The notes: generated by a model from the letters alone, not told the origin. DNA of 17,338 nt from Candidatus Planktophila sp. (GCA_030832135.1 JAURJS010000099.1:1-17338); one strand, 5' to 3'; shown: positions 1-8,659, numbered from the stretch's first letter. Numbers and translations: made by a program.

Positions 1-61
1 AGTTCAGATGAAAACATCGTGGGTATACCGATTTCCCGTTCAATTGAGTAGGCTTAAGGAT

Positions 62-1558
62 ATGGCATTCGTAGGCAGTTTGGACCAAGGAACGAGCAGT
101 ACTCGCTTTATGATCTTTGATCAGGGCGGAAAAGTTGTTGGCCAACATCAATTAGAACATCGTCAGATACTTCCGCAGGCGGGCTGGGTCGAGCATGATG
201 CGGCAGAAATCTGGGATCGCGTCCAAGAGGTGATTGCCGGCGCCTTAAAGCAGGCCAACCTTCTCGGTTCTGATCTCGCCTCCATCGGCATTACCAACCA
301 GCGCGAAACTACCGTTGCCTGGGATATCACTACCGGTCAGCCGCTTCACAATGCGATTGTTTGGCAGGATGTCCGCACGGCGGCATTCCTGGAATCACTA
401 CCTAAAGCCGCGCGAGCTACGCTGACTCATAAGAGCGGTCTGACTGTTGCTCCCTACTTTGCCGGAAGCAAGATGCACTGGTTTATTGAAAATTCAGCGG
501 CAGTGAGAGCAGCCATTGAGGCAGGCACCGCACGCTTTGGCACAATCGATAGTTGGTTGCTCTGGAATTTATCTGGCGGAACCCAAGGTGGAGTCCACTT
601 CACCGATGTCACCAACGCCAGTCGCACCTTGCTGATGAATTTAGAGACCCTCGATTGGGATCAAGAGCTCCTTGATATCTTAGGAATTCCGCTCGCAGTT
701 CTTCCGACCATTAAATCATCCTCTGAAATTTATGCTCAGACCAATCCACATGGCCCACTCGGCGCCTCTGTTCCCATTGCAGGAATTCTCGGCGATCAAC
801 AGGCAGCAATGGTCGGTCAGGTCTGTTTCGATAGGGGTGAATCGAAGACAACATATGGAACCGGTAACTTCGCTCTTCTCAATACCGGAACAGATATCGT
901 CCGATCAAAGAACGGGCTACTCACAACTGTCTGTTACAAATTCGGAGATGAACCAGCTCGTTATGCCCTAGAGGGATCAGTTGCTGTCACTGGCTCGGCC
1001 ATTCAATGGCTCCGTGATCAACTAGGCATCATCAGCCATGCGGCAGAGACTGAGGCACTGGCATCCTCTGTTCTTGATACAGCTGGCGTCTACTTTGTTC
1101 CTGCATTCTCAGGACTCTTTGCTCCCTACTGGCGAAGTGATGCCCGCGGTGTGATTGTGGGATTAACTCGCGCTGCAACGAAAGCGCATTTAGCTCGCGC
1201 AGCTTTAGAGGCGATCTGTTATCAGACACGCGATGTGATGGATGCGATGGTTGCAGACTCTGGAGTTCCGATGGCTGAGATGCGAGTCGATGGTGGAATC
1301 ACTGCAAACTCACTCTGCATGCAGATGCAGGCAGATATTATGGGAATCGATATCACTCGCCCACTTATCACCGAGACGACTGCTCTCGGGGCGGCATATG
1401 CAGCAGGTCTTGCAGTTGGTGTCTGGGCCACTACCGATGATTTGAAGAAGCAATGGCAGCAATCTCGTCGTTGGAGCCCAACTTCAACAGCTGAAGATCG
1501 TGCCACTGGCTATTCTGGATGGAAGAAAGCAATCGAGCGCACACTTAATTGGGCTTAA
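62..1558 (+). CDS. glpK: Glycerol kinase
   Basis: Cytoplasmic FGGY-family kinase that phosphorylates glycerol to glycerol 3-phosphate with ATP. Visible motifs are the N-terminal phosphate-binding stretch LDQGTSSTR (residues 7-15), TNQRET with R81-E82, a GDQQ stretch whose aspartate D245 is the expected catalytic base and falls at the same number as in the E. coli enzyme, [12 protein letters not shown], and a C-terminal GGITANS / [13 protein letters not shown] region. I start the protein at ATG 62 because [11 protein letters not shown] matches the usual N-terminus and gives 498 residues, close to the family's about 500. An in-frame ATG at 8 would add 18 residues with no family resemblance. An AAGGA lies only one base before ATG 62, so the ribosome binding site is not decisive. 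galT follows after 21 bases, suggesting a shared transcript. No promoter is visible because the window begins just upstream. Confidence 0.96.
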   Translation: MAFVGSLDQGTSSTRFMIFDQGGKVVGQHQLEHRQILPQAGWVEHDAAEIWDRVQEVIAGALKQANLLGSDLASIGITNQRETTVAWDITTGQPLHNAIVWQDVRTAAFLESLPKAARATLTHKSGLTVAPYFAGSKMHWFIENSAAVRAAIEAGTARFGTIDSWLLWNLSGGTQGGVHFTDVTNASRTLLMNLETLDWDQELLDILGIPLAVLPTIKSSSEIYAQTNPHGPLGASVPIAGILGDQQAAMVGQVCFDRGESKTTYGTGNFALLNTGTDIVRSKNGLLTTVCYKFGDEPARYALEGSVAVTGSAIQWLRDQLGIISHAAETEALASSVLDTAGVYFVPAFSGLFAPYWRSDARGVIVGLTRAATKAHLARAALEAICYQTRDVMDAMVADSGVPMAEMRVDGGITANSLCMQMQADIMGIDITRPLITETTALGAAYAAGLAVGVWATTDDLKKQWQQSRRWSPTSTAEDRATGYSGWKKAIERTLNWA

Positions 1559-1579
1559 CCGTTATAGAGTTACTCCATT

Positions 1580-2701
1580 ATGAGCGCAATCAACGAGATT
1601 AAAGAGCTTTCCGCTGGTGTAATTCGAACCGACCGCACGATGAACGACGGTCGCACTATTCGCTATTACGACACCGCAGGCCAGACTCGTTCCGTTGCCG
1701 ATCAGCGCGAGAAGGAGGAGCAACCAGGTATTGGTGAGCTTCGCTTAGATCCCTTGGTCAATGAGTGGGTAGCAATGGCTGCCCATCGCCAAGGACGTAT
1801 CTTCCTTCCACCGAAAGAGTTATGTCCCCTCTGTCCGACAACCGGTGAGCTCCTCACAGAGATCCCTGAATCAGAGTATGAGGTCGTCGTCTTTGATAAT
1901 CGCTCACCATCTCTTCGCCCACCCGAGGGAGATTTCGCTCTACCCGATTTAGTGGGAGCCGATACCGATGAGGGCGTTGCCGCTGGAAAGTGTGAAGTAA
2001 TCTGCTTTACCGGCGATCACGGCGGTTCCTTTAAGACTCTCTCGCCACAGCGCGTGCGCACCCTTCTTGAAGCATGGCGCGATCGCACCGAAGAGCTCTC
2101 ACAGCTGCCCTATATTGAACATATCGCTCCATTTGAAAATCGCGGTGAAGAAATTGGCGTCACTCTCGCCCATCCTCACGGTCAGATCTACGCATATTCA
2201 TACCTTCCACCACGCGTGCAAAAGATGCTCGCTGTAGCTCGAGCACATAAGGAGAAGACCGGCCACGTCCTCTTCGAGGATGTCCTAGCTCGCGAACTTC
2301 GTGATGGAGTGCGCATCATCGCCCGTAATGAACATTGGGTCGCCTACACCCCTTATGCATCACGCTATCCATTTGAGATTCATGTAGTTCCGCTGCAGCC
2401 AGTTGCAGATCTCACCGAGCTATCTCCTGCAGCATGCGATTCATTCCCATCGATTTCAATCGAGGTCATGCAGCGCCTTGATGGTGTATTTGGTATTGAG
2501 ATGGCATATATCGCTGCCTGGCATCAAGCCCCAGTTCGTCAGGGGCGCGATCTCTTGCGTCTTCATTGGCAGATTACCTCTGTGCGCCGTGCGCCAGGAA
2601 AGTTAAAGTATCTTGCAGGCTCTGAATCTGCGATGGGTGCATTCATTATGGATATGAAGCCAGAGCAGTCTGCCCAACAACTCAAAGATGTAAAGCTTTA
2701 A
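1580..2701 (+). CDS. galT: Galactose-1-phosphate uridylyltransferase
   Basis: Leloir-pathway enzyme that exchanges UMP between UDP-glucose and galactose 1-phosphate through a uridylylated histidine. The active-site motif HPHGQ is at residues 198-202, with H200 as the expected nucleophile. Expected zinc ligands are C82 and C85 (in CPLC), H147 (in GDHGG) and H198, so the metal site looks complete. The 373-residue length is normal for actinobacterial GalT. The start is a little uncertain: a second in-frame ATG at residue 21 (MNDGRTIRYYD) also resembles typical N-termini, and neither has a strong Shine-Dalgarno. It lies 21 bases after glpK and 4 bases before galK. No galE (epimerase) is in the window, so the pathway must be completed elsewhere. 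Confidence 0.96.
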   Translation: MSAINEIKELSAGVIRTDRTMNDGRTIRYYDTAGQTRSVADQREKEEQPGIGELRLDPLVNEWVAMAAHRQGRIFLPPKELCPLCPTTGELLTEIPESEYEVVVFDNRSPSLRPPEGDFALPDLVGADTDEGVAAGKCEVICFTGDHGGSFKTLSPQRVRTLLEAWRDRTEELSQLPYIEHIAPFENRGEEIGVTLAHPHGQIYAYSYLPPRVQKMLAVARAHKEKTGHVLFEDVLARELRDGVRIIARNEHWVAYTPYASRYPFEIHVVPLQPVADLTELSPAACDSFPSISIEVMQRLDGVFGIEMAYIAAWHQAPVRQGRDLLRLHWQITSVRRAPGKLKYLAGSESAMGAFIMDMKPEQSAQQLKDVKL

Positions 2702-2705
2702 TTCA

Positions 2706-3842
2706 ATGGCGACGCTAGAGAGTGCTTTTCAAGAGCTTTTCGGCCATAGAGCGCAGGTGTTGGCTGAAGCGCCAGGGAGAGTTAATCTCATTGGCGAACA
2801 TATTGATTACAGCGAAGGTTTTGTACTCCCCTTTGCAATTGCAGATCGCAGCTATGCTGCCATCGCTCGCAATAACGATGGTCTAGTGCGCATTGCATCT
2901 CAGCAGCGAAAGAACCGCATCTTCACTATAGATATCAAGGATGTGAAGCCAGGTAGCGCAGGTGAATGGGAGAAGTATGTTCTCGGCGTTATCTGGACTC
3001 TAGAAATTTCATCTGGCGTAGATATCTTGGTCGATGGCCATGTTCCATCAGGAGCAGGGCTTTCATCTTCTGCAGCTCTTGAATGCTCTGTTGCAGTCGG
3101 TCTCAACGCCCTCTTCTCTCTTGATAAATCACTTGAAGATCTCGCACGAGCAACGCAGAAAGCGGAGAACGATTACGTTGGGATGCCTTGTGGCATCATG
3201 GATCAATCTGTTTCACTAATGGGTCGTGAAGGCTCTGCCCTCCTCCTTGATTGTCGCGACCTCACCACAGAGTCAGTCCCCTTTGATGTTGCATCGCAAG
3301 GGCTAGAGCTCCTCATCATCGATACTCAAGCTCATCACGCTCTTGTAGATGGTGGCTACGCAGAACGTCGCGCGTCATGTGAAGCAGTAGCTGCCAAATT
3401 TTCAATTCCTTCAATGCGTAATCTCACTATGGAAGTTCTAGATTCCAGAAGGAGTGAGATCACAGAGGTTGAGTACATTCGTGCTCGTCACGCTGTTACT
3501 GAGATAGCACGCGTTAAAGATGCGGTCGCAGCTCTTAAGGCCTCAGATTTCACAACTTTGGGACGCTTGATCAATGAATCTCATATCTCGCTCCGTGATG
3601 ATTACACCGTCTCCTGTCCAGAGCTCGATGCTGCAGTGGATGCATCTCTAGCCACAGGTGCGCTCGGTTCTCGCATGGTCGGTGGTGGCTTTGGCGGCAG
3701 TGCAATTGCACTGATCAAGGCAGATCAGATTGATGCAGTAAAAGAGGCGATCAAGAAGTCTTATAGCGAGAAGGGTTTTAAGGCGCCACGCTTCTTCACA
3801 TCGCTGCCTAGCGCAGGTGCTTCAGCCCGCCTACTCCATTAA
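2706..3842 (+). CDS. galK: Galactokinase
   Basis: GHMP-family kinase that phosphorylates galactose to galactose 1-phosphate, the substrate of the preceding GalT. The substrate-binding signature runs G24-Y35 (GRVNLIGEHIDY), with isoleucine where many galactokinases have threonine (GEHTDY). The ATP-binding GHMP motif PSGAGLSSSAALE is at 114-126, and the third motif GGGFGGS is at 326-332. The length of 378 residues is normal. It starts four bases after the galT stop, so the two are very likely cotranscribed. Its TAA stop lies in the palindrome TTAA (3839-3842), which is also part of the stop of the converging protease gene, leaving no room for a separate terminator. The GEHIDY variant also occurs in some GHMP sugar kinases of slightly different specificity, but the galT neighbour favours galactose. 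Confidence 0.95.
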   Translation: MATLESAFQELFGHRAQVLAEAPGRVNLIGEHIDYSEGFVLPFAIADRSYAAIARNNDGLVRIASQQRKNRIFTIDIKDVKPGSAGEWEKYVLGVIWTLEISSGVDILVDGHVPSGAGLSSSAALECSVAVGLNALFSLDKSLEDLARATQKAENDYVGMPCGIMDQSVSLMGREGSALLLDCRDLTTESVPFDVASQGLELLIIDTQAHHALVDGGYAERRASCEAVAAKFSIPSMRNLTMEVLDSRRSEITEVEYIRARHAVTEIARVKDAVAALKASDFTTLGRLINESHISLRDDYTVSCPELDAAVDASLATGALGSRMVGGGFGGSAIALIKADQIDAVKEAIKKSYSEKGFKAPRFFTSLPSAGASARLLH

Positions 3843-4948
3843 TTGGTAGAGCTTGCAGCTGAACCTAGTGTGACCTTGTAGGTCTTCTCTCCACCTGTTG
3901 GAAGAGTTACCGTCACAGTCGCTGATGCGCCTGGCACAAGTGAACGAATTCTTACAATCGCGCTCTCGGTATCAGGGGTCTTCACGCCATTGATAGCGGT
4001 AATGATCGATCCCGCTGGGATACCAGCCTTCTCGGCAGCCTCGCCTGCACTTAGTCGTGAAATCTTTGCGCCGATTCCTGTGTAGGTGGAGTCGAAGAAG
4101 ACACCGAGAACTGGACGCGTTGATTTACCAGTGGCGATGATCTCGTCGATGATTCGCTTTCCTTCAGTGATAGGAATGGAGAAGCCAAGACCGATATTTC
4201 CACTTGTTCCGCCTGAGCTCAAAGTGGCGATAGCCGAGTTAACGCCGATGAGGCGACCTTGCGCATCAACGAGGGCTCCACCTGAGTTTCCCGGGTTGAT
4301 CGCTGCATCTGTCTGAATTGCATTGACATAGGACTCAGCGCCGGTAGAGCCAGTTGTCACCGGGCGATTGAGAGAGGAGATGATTCCGCTCGTCACAGTG
4401 TTGGCAAGACCCAAGGGAGAACCAATAGCGAGAACTGGATCGCCAACGCTGACCTTAGAGGAGTCGCCAATTGCAATCACGGGAAGATTTCCGGCGCTGA
4501 TCTTCACAACAGCTAAATCGTAATTGGCATCACGTCCAACGATGGTGCCTTTATATTGGCTGCCATCTACGAGCTCGATAGTGATGGTGCCACTGGTTGC
4601 CGCATCTTCAACAACATGGTTATTGGTAACGATATAGCTCGTTGTGGCGCTGGTTTTGTAGATAGAGCCTGAGCCATTGCCACCACCGCTTGTTGTGGTG
4701 ACCTTTACTGAAACCACAGAAGGTGTCACGAGAGAGGCAATCGTCTTCGCATCCATTGTGGATCCACTGCCAATGACTACTGGCGTGCGGGTGCCTGTGC
4801 ATGTTCCATTGGTGGCCAAGTACAAGACCTTGGTGCGAGTATCTGCGCAAGCATTAACGGTTGATGTTGGATTTGTGGCAGCTGTTGCAACGCCTCCAGC
4901 GACAGCAACTCCTGCAACGAACGCGGCTATGACTTTTGCATTTCTCAT
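3839..4948 (-). CDS. Secreted HtrA/DegP-type serine protease with PDZ domain
   Basis: Trypsin-like serine protease, probably exported and acting outside the membrane on damaged or misfolded proteins. Residues 1-24 form a signal peptide (short basic start, Ala/Val-rich core, ATAA end). Residues 33-50 hold a short segment with two cysteines, C34 and C50, ahead of the protease domain. The catalytic triad is complete: H111 in TNNHVV, D144 in NYDLAVVK and S222 in NPGNSGGAL. A single PDZ domain occupies about 275-365. At 369 residues it is similar to short actinobacterial HtrA/PepD-like proteins, but with a cleavable signal rather than a long cytoplasmic N-terminus. It lies 57 bases after the Rieske gene on the same strand and could be cotranscribed with it. 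Its stop codon shares bases with the converging galK stop. No strong Shine-Dalgarno is seen before the start. Confidence 0.93.
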   Translation of the reverse strand: MRNAKVIAAFVAGVAVAGGVATAATNPTSTVNACADTRTKVLYLATNGTCTGTRTPVVIGSGSTMDAKTIASLVTPSVVSVKVTTTSGGGNGSGSIYKTSATTSYIVTNNHVVEDAATSGTITIELVDGSQYKGTIVGRDANYDLAVVKISAGNLPVIAIGDSSKVSVGDPVLAIGSPLGLANTVTSGIISSLNRPVTTGSTGAESYVNAIQTDAAINPGNSGGALVDAQGRLIGVNSAIATLSSGGTSGNIGLGFSIPITEGKRIIDEIIATGKSTRPVLGVFFDSTYTGIGAKISRLSAGEAAEKAGIPAGSIITAINGVKTPDTESAIVRIRSLVPGASATVTVTLPTGGEKTYKVTLGSAASSTN

Positions 4949-5005
4949 GAGGGAAATGATGCCCCTTGTTGCTGAGAATTTCCTGTTATGAAATCTTGAG
5001 CTTTA

Positions 5006-5416
5006 TTAGAGTTCGACGACCCAAGCGCCCTTGATTGCAACCTTGATTGCTGCAAGCGGAGTCTCAGCCGGCCCTGTGGTTGGCTTTGCACCCTTCAATG
5101 GATCGAATTGAGCTCCATGGCATGGGCAGATCAGGCTCTTCTTACTCTTGTTATAGGTAACGGTGCAACCTTGATGGGTGCAGATAGTGGAGTAGGCGAA
5201 GACGCCGGTCTTGGTGCGAAAGAGAATTGCCGGAATTCCCTGCTTTGCTGTGGTGAAAGAGTGCGTCGCTCCGACCTTGAGCTTTGAGGTTTTGATGATG
5301 TTAGTCGACGCTGCAGTCGCTGACTCTTTTGTGAGCAGCGTTGTGATCGAGGTGAGTGCAACGAGAAGAGCGCCGCGCAGAGTTGTGCGGCGGTCGAACT
5401 CCTCGTTCTTCTTCAT
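5006..5416 (-). CDS. Tat-exported small Rieske 2Fe-2S protein
   Basis: Small 136-residue exported electron-transfer protein of the Rieske type. From ATG 5416 it opens with a likely twin-arginine signal: D8-R9-R10-T11-T12-L13 followed by a hydrophobic stretch to about residue 28 and an ATAA processing-like site near 33-36. Cluster ligands are C79 and H81 in CTHQGC and C97 and H100 in CPCHG. C84 and C99 are placed for the Rieske disulfide. It is too short and lacks the three membrane helices of actinobacterial QcrA, so it is not the bc1 complex subunit; its partner is unknown. A start nine codons upstream would run into the tRNA-Asn gene, so I chose ATG 5416, three bases after the tRNA end. The only Shine-Dalgarno-like sequence (AGGGAG) lies in the tRNA acceptor stem and discriminator. 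Confidence 0.9.
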   Translation of the reverse strand: MKKNEEFDRRTTLRGALLVALTSITTLLTKESATAASTNIIKTSKLKVGATHSFTTAKQGIPAILFRTKTGVFAYSTICTHQGCTVTYNKSKKSLICPCHGAQFDPLKGAKPTTGPAETPLAAIKVAIKGAWVVEL

Positions 5417-5419
5417 ATG

Positions 5420-5491
5420 CTCCCTGACTTGGATTCGAACCAAGAACCTGTCGATTAACAGTCGACTGCTCTGCCGTTGAGCTATCAGGGA
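5420..5491 (-). tRNA. tRNA-Asn (anticodon GTT)
   Basis: The minus strand folds as a complete 72-nt cloverleaf: acceptor TCCCTGA/TCAGGGA, D stem GCTC/GAGC, anticodon stem GTCGA/TCGAC around loop CTGTTAA, T stem CTTGG/CCAAG with loop TTCGAAT, and discriminator G. The anticodon GTT reads asparagine codons. The CCA end is not encoded: CATATG follows the discriminator. It sits 51 bases after dnaG and 3 bases before the Rieske start codon, in the same direction as both, so it may be cut from a longer transcript. Confidence 0.97.
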
Positions 5492-5499
5492 ATAGCATC

Positions 5500-5513
5500 G
5501 TGCGAAGACGCAC
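5500..5513 (-). other. Short perfect hairpin between dnaG and tRNA-Asn
   Basis: The sequence GTGCG-AAGA-CGCAC forms a 5-bp perfect stem with a 4-nt loop, nine bases upstream of the tRNA 5' end. No T-run follows on the minus strand, so it is not a classical intrinsic terminator. It could mark a processing point between the dnaG message and the tRNA precursor, or be chance. Confidence 0.4.
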
Positions 5514-5542
5514 TCTATCGCACGCCTACGAGAGCGACAAAA

Positions 5543-7396
5543 TTAAAGGCTCCCGACCGCCAATTCATGCAAGGTTCGGCGGGCGCTCTCCAAGGCCACC
5601 AACTGGGCGAAGGCGGCGTTGTACTCCTCGCCATTTTCGACTGGATTGAGTCGCTGGAGGCGGGATTTGAGATCGGCGATTGCTCGACTGATTCCGACCT
5701 CACGAAGTCGCGCAACAATACTTGCCACATATCGCTCAGTGATTTCACCATCTGCTCGGATTGGTTCGACAGAGAGTTCGGTGAAGAGCGCCTTCATCTG
5801 AGGGTCAGCAATCTCCTCGGTCGTAAATGCACGAGTAGCTCCCAATGAATTTATTGTTGAGGCTAGAGCCTTATATGCCGGATGGGTAAAAGATCCATCT
5901 TCAATTGTGCTCCATGAACCAACAAGGGCGGGAAGTTGAACGCGCGCCTTGAGCACTTCGCGCTCGAGCATCAACGATGGCTCTAGTGGGTCTGGTCGCC
6001 ACGAGGTATCGCTCTGTGGCTCTTCGCCATGTGTCTCATGGTTATCACGTTGGGCTGGAATATTGCGAGCACCGACAGAGACTGCGCGCGAGACGAGTTC
6101 TACCTCAACACCTAACCAACCTGCGAGGAGTCGTGTGTATTCAGGGCGGAGTGACTTATCGCGAATCTGCGCAACAAGTGGCGCAGTTGCATTGAGAGCG
6201 TTGATGCGACCTTCGGCGGTATCGAGATTATGTTGCTTGAGCTCGGTCTTAATCGCAAATTCAAAGAGCGGAATACGTCGAGCAATCAAATCGCGAAGTG
6301 CGAGATCACCTTTATTCTGTCGCAAGTCACATGGATCTAAGCCATCAGGTTCGACGGCAACGAAGGTCTGTGTCACAAACTTTTGATCTTCGTTAAATGC
6401 TCGCATCGCAGCTTTCTGTCCGGCGGCATCGCCGTCGAAGGTGAAGATCACTTCACCACGGAATGCATCATCATCCATCAGCAATCTGCGGATGATGCGG
6501 ATATGGTCTGGGCCAAATGCTGTTCCACATGTTGCCACCGCAGTTGTAATTCCTGCAAGGTGGCAAGCCATTACATCGGTATAGCCTTCAACGACAACGA
6601 CCTGGCGCTTTTTAGCAATCTCTTTCTTCGCCACATCGAGGCCGTAGAGGACTTGGCTCTTCTTATAGATGGGGGTCTCAGATGTGTTGAGATATTTAGG
6701 GCCCTGATCTTCTTCATCGCTGGCTAACTTGCGGGCTCCAAAACCAACGACATCGCCGGTGATATCTCTAATCGGCCACATTAAGCGGTTGCGGAACTTA
6801 TCAATGGGACCACGTTCGCCCATCTTAGATAGCCCTGCGAGTTCGAGCTCTTCAATAGTGAAGTTGAGAGCGCGCAGATGCTTAGTCAGCACATCCCACC
6901 CATTAGGTGCATAGCCAACACCGAATGCTTCACATGCTGCTCGATCAAAGCCACGTTTTGTGAGGAGCTCGCGACCATATGCAGCATCAGCTGATGTGTT
7001 GAGTAGGTTTTGAAAGAACTTTGCCGCTTCAAGATGTGCTGCAACAAGGCGAGAGCGATTTCCCACCGGTGCTTTTGTCCCGCCGGCATACTCTTCATAG
7101 CGCAAGGTATAGCCCATGCGATCTGCTAGACGTTCAATCGTCTCTGTAAAGGAGAGGTGGTCAATCTTCATTAAGAAGGCGATGACATCGCCACCGGTCT
7201 GACAACCAAAGCAGTGAAAGTATCCCTTACTTGGAGTGACATGAAAGGAAGGTGATTTCTCATCATGGAAGGGGCAGAGACCCTTCTTCTGTCCGCCACC
7301 GGCGTTCTTTAATTGAACATAATCTCCGACAACTTCATCGATGGCAGCACGATCGCGGATGTATTGGACATCCTCATCTCTAATGCGACCGCTCAT
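5543..7396 (-). CDS. dnaG: DNA primase
   Basis: Makes the RNA primers for chromosome replication at the fork, in contact with the replicative helicase. The N-terminal zinc-binding domain has C41, H44, C62 and C65 (CPFH and CFGC). The catalytic core carries the TOPRIM motifs EGYTDVM, with E270, and DGDAAG, with D321 and D323, the expected metal-binding acidic residues. The remaining C-terminal part, from about 450, is the divergent helicase-interaction region. The length of 617 residues is normal for Actinobacteria. The start ATG 7396 is 15 bases after the dgt stop, with only a weak AAGG upstream; dgt-dnaG is a familiar actinobacterial pair and probably one transcript. All the long opposite-strand reading frames over this gene are shadows. 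Confidence 0.98.
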   Translation of the reverse strand: MSGRIRDEDVQYIRDRAAIDEVVGDYVQLKNAGGGQKKGLCPFHDEKSPSFHVTPSKGYFHCFGCQTGGDVIAFLMKIDHLSFTETIERLADRMGYTLRYEEYAGGTKAPVGNRSRLVAAHLEAAKFFQNLLNTSADAAYGRELLTKRGFDRAACEAFGVGYAPNGWDVLTKHLRALNFTIEELELAGLSKMGERGPIDKFRNRLMWPIRDITGDVVGFGARKLASDEEDQGPKYLNTSETPIYKKSQVLYGLDVAKKEIAKKRQVVVVEGYTDVMACHLAGITTAVATCGTAFGPDHIRIIRRLLMDDDAFRGEVIFTFDGDAAGQKAAMRAFNEDQKFVTQTFVAVEPDGLDPCDLRQNKGDLALRDLIARRIPLFEFAIKTELKQHNLDTAEGRINALNATAPLVAQIRDKSLRPEYTRLLAGWLGVEVELVSRAVSVGARNIPAQRDNHETHGEEPQSDTSWRPDPLEPSLMLEREVLKARVQLPALVGSWSTIEDGSFTHPAYKALASTINSLGATRAFTTEEIADPQMKALFTELSVEPIRADGEITERYVASIVARLREVGISRAIADLKSRLQRLNPVENGEEYNAAFAQLVALESARRTLHELAVGSL

Positions 7397-7411
7397 GTTG
7401 CAACCTTAACC

Positions 7412-8650
7412 TTACTTACCGGAATTGCCACGGAGATGGGCATGGAGAGCGTAGGCACCGGGATCGGTCAGGCTGGCAATCTGGTCAATGACAACGCGAA
7501 GGCGCTCTGAGTCATTGGTGGAGCGCTTCCAATCATCTTCAAAGATAGGGTCGAGCTCAAGTGGCGCCTTGGCATAGAGCATCTCTACTAGTTCGCGGAT
7601 AACAATCTGCTGCTTCTCATAACGCTCTTGCGATGCTGCTGCATTGATGAGGTAGTGGCCGGCGACAGCCTTGAGGAAATCAACTTCGATGACTGCCTCG
7701 CGCGGAATGACTAAATCGGCGCTATAGCGAGAGAGGTTCCCCGCTCCGTGAACAGCACGGGTTTCGCGCTCTGCCGCTCCGACAAAACGACCAATCAACT
7801 GCGAGGTCGTATCTTTCAAACGTGCCAGAGATGCATGGGTTCGGTCAAATCCACGTGGCCAACATGAGAGCGAGGCCAGGCGGGTGAGTGCATCAGCTGC
7901 CTCTTCCTTGGTTGCATCGCTCTTGTAATCATGGGTCATCACCGAGAAGAGAACATCAAAATCGCGTTCGAAGTCATTGACGGTGACTTGGCCAGCAAAG
8001 ATTGCATCCTCTAAATCGTGAACTGAATATGCACAATCATCCGACCAATCCATGATCTGCGCTTCAATACATTTGCGTCCTTCAGGTGCGCCTTGGCGCA
8101 TCCAATTGAAAATCTCCACATCATCTGCATAAACACCGAACTTACGAGGATTAACTTGATTGCTCCATGGATATTTCGTAGCTGCATCAAGGGATGCTCT
8201 CGTGAGGTTGAGGCCAACGCTCTTCTGATTGCTATCGACTGTCTTTGCCTCGATACGAGTAAGCAATCGAAAGCTCTGCGCATTTCCTTCAAAACCACCG
8301 CACTCTGCTGCAACTTCAGCGAGAGCTTCTTCGCCGTTGTGGCCAAATGGTGGATGTCCAAGGTCATGTGAGAGGCATGCGGTTTCGAGAAGATCTGGAT
8401 CTGCACCGAGTGATTCACCGAGTTCGCGACCAATCTGTGCACACTCAAGTGAGTGAGAAAGACGGGTGCGCTGAAAATCATTCTCCCAAGGAACAGCTAC
8501 CTGAGTCTTGGCCGCTAAGCGGCGAAGAGCAGCAGAGTGAATGACTCGTGCGCGATCGCGCATAAATTCTGTTCGGCCAGCGCGCTTTGCAGGTTCGTCT
8601 AAGAAGCGATCTTGATCGCTACTTGAATATCCCACTACCTCGGATGCCAT
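7412..8650 (-). CDS. dgt: Deoxyguanosinetriphosphate triphosphohydrolase-like HD-domain protein
   Basis: Predicted dNTP triphosphohydrolase that removes triphosphate from dGTP or other dNTPs and so adjusts the DNA precursor pool. HD-superfamily metal ligands are visible: H66 in RLSHSLE, H95-D96 in SHDLGHPPFGHNGE, and a later aspartate in the DWSDDCAYSVHD segment (D204/D205). The 412-residue length fits the shorter Dgt-like class (about 400-430) rather than the roughly 500-residue E. coli Dgt, so the preferred substrate cannot be stated. ATG 8650 is preceded by AAGGTAGGACT, a plausible ribosome binding site. The gene begins nine bases after the SanA-like gene and ends 15 bases before dnaG, consistent with an operon linking nucleotide-pool control to replication. 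Confidence 0.95.
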   Translation of the reverse strand: MASEVVGYSSSDQDRFLDEPAKRAGRTEFMRDRARVIHSAALRRLAAKTQVAVPWENDFQRTRLSHSLECAQIGRELGESLGADPDLLETACLSHDLGHPPFGHNGEEALAEVAAECGGFEGNAQSFRLLTRIEAKTVDSNQKSVGLNLTRASLDAATKYPWSNQVNPRKFGVYADDVEIFNWMRQGAPEGRKCIEAQIMDWSDDCAYSVHDLEDAIFAGQVTVNDFERDFDVLFSVMTHDYKSDATKEEAADALTRLASLSCWPRGFDRTHASLARLKDTTSQLIGRFVGAAERETRAVHGAGNLSRYSADLVIPREAVIEVDFLKAVAGHYLINAAASQERYEKQQIVIRELVEMLYAKAPLELDPIFEDDWKRSTNDSERLRVVIDQIASLTDPGAYALHAHLRGNSGK

Positions 8651-8659
8651 AGTCCTACC

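Noticed and set aside
8..61. N-terminal 18-residue extension of glycerol kinase
   Set aside because: Not like the family N-terminus, which begins a few residues before the LDQGT motif.
5417..5443. Nine-residue upstream extension of the Rieske protein
   Set aside because: Would be encoded within tRNA-Asn and places extra residues before the Tat signal.
5477..5848. 123-residue plus-strand reading frame spanning the tRNA edge and dnaG 3' end
   Set aside because: Antisense to dnaG and partly to tRNA-Asn, with no recognisable motif.
5949..6386. 145-residue plus-strand reading frame
   Set aside because: Lies wholly opposite dnaG, whose zinc and TOPRIM motifs are intact; Ser/Arg-rich composition is typical of an antisense shadow.
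8011..8481. 156-residue minus-strand frame inside dgt
   Set aside because: Alternative frame of dgt; the dgt frame contains the HD metal ligands.
8472..8486. Second Zur-box-like sequence TGAAAATCATTCTCC
   Set aside because: Inside the dgt coding sequence, two mismatches to the palindrome core and not near a promoter; probably coincidence.
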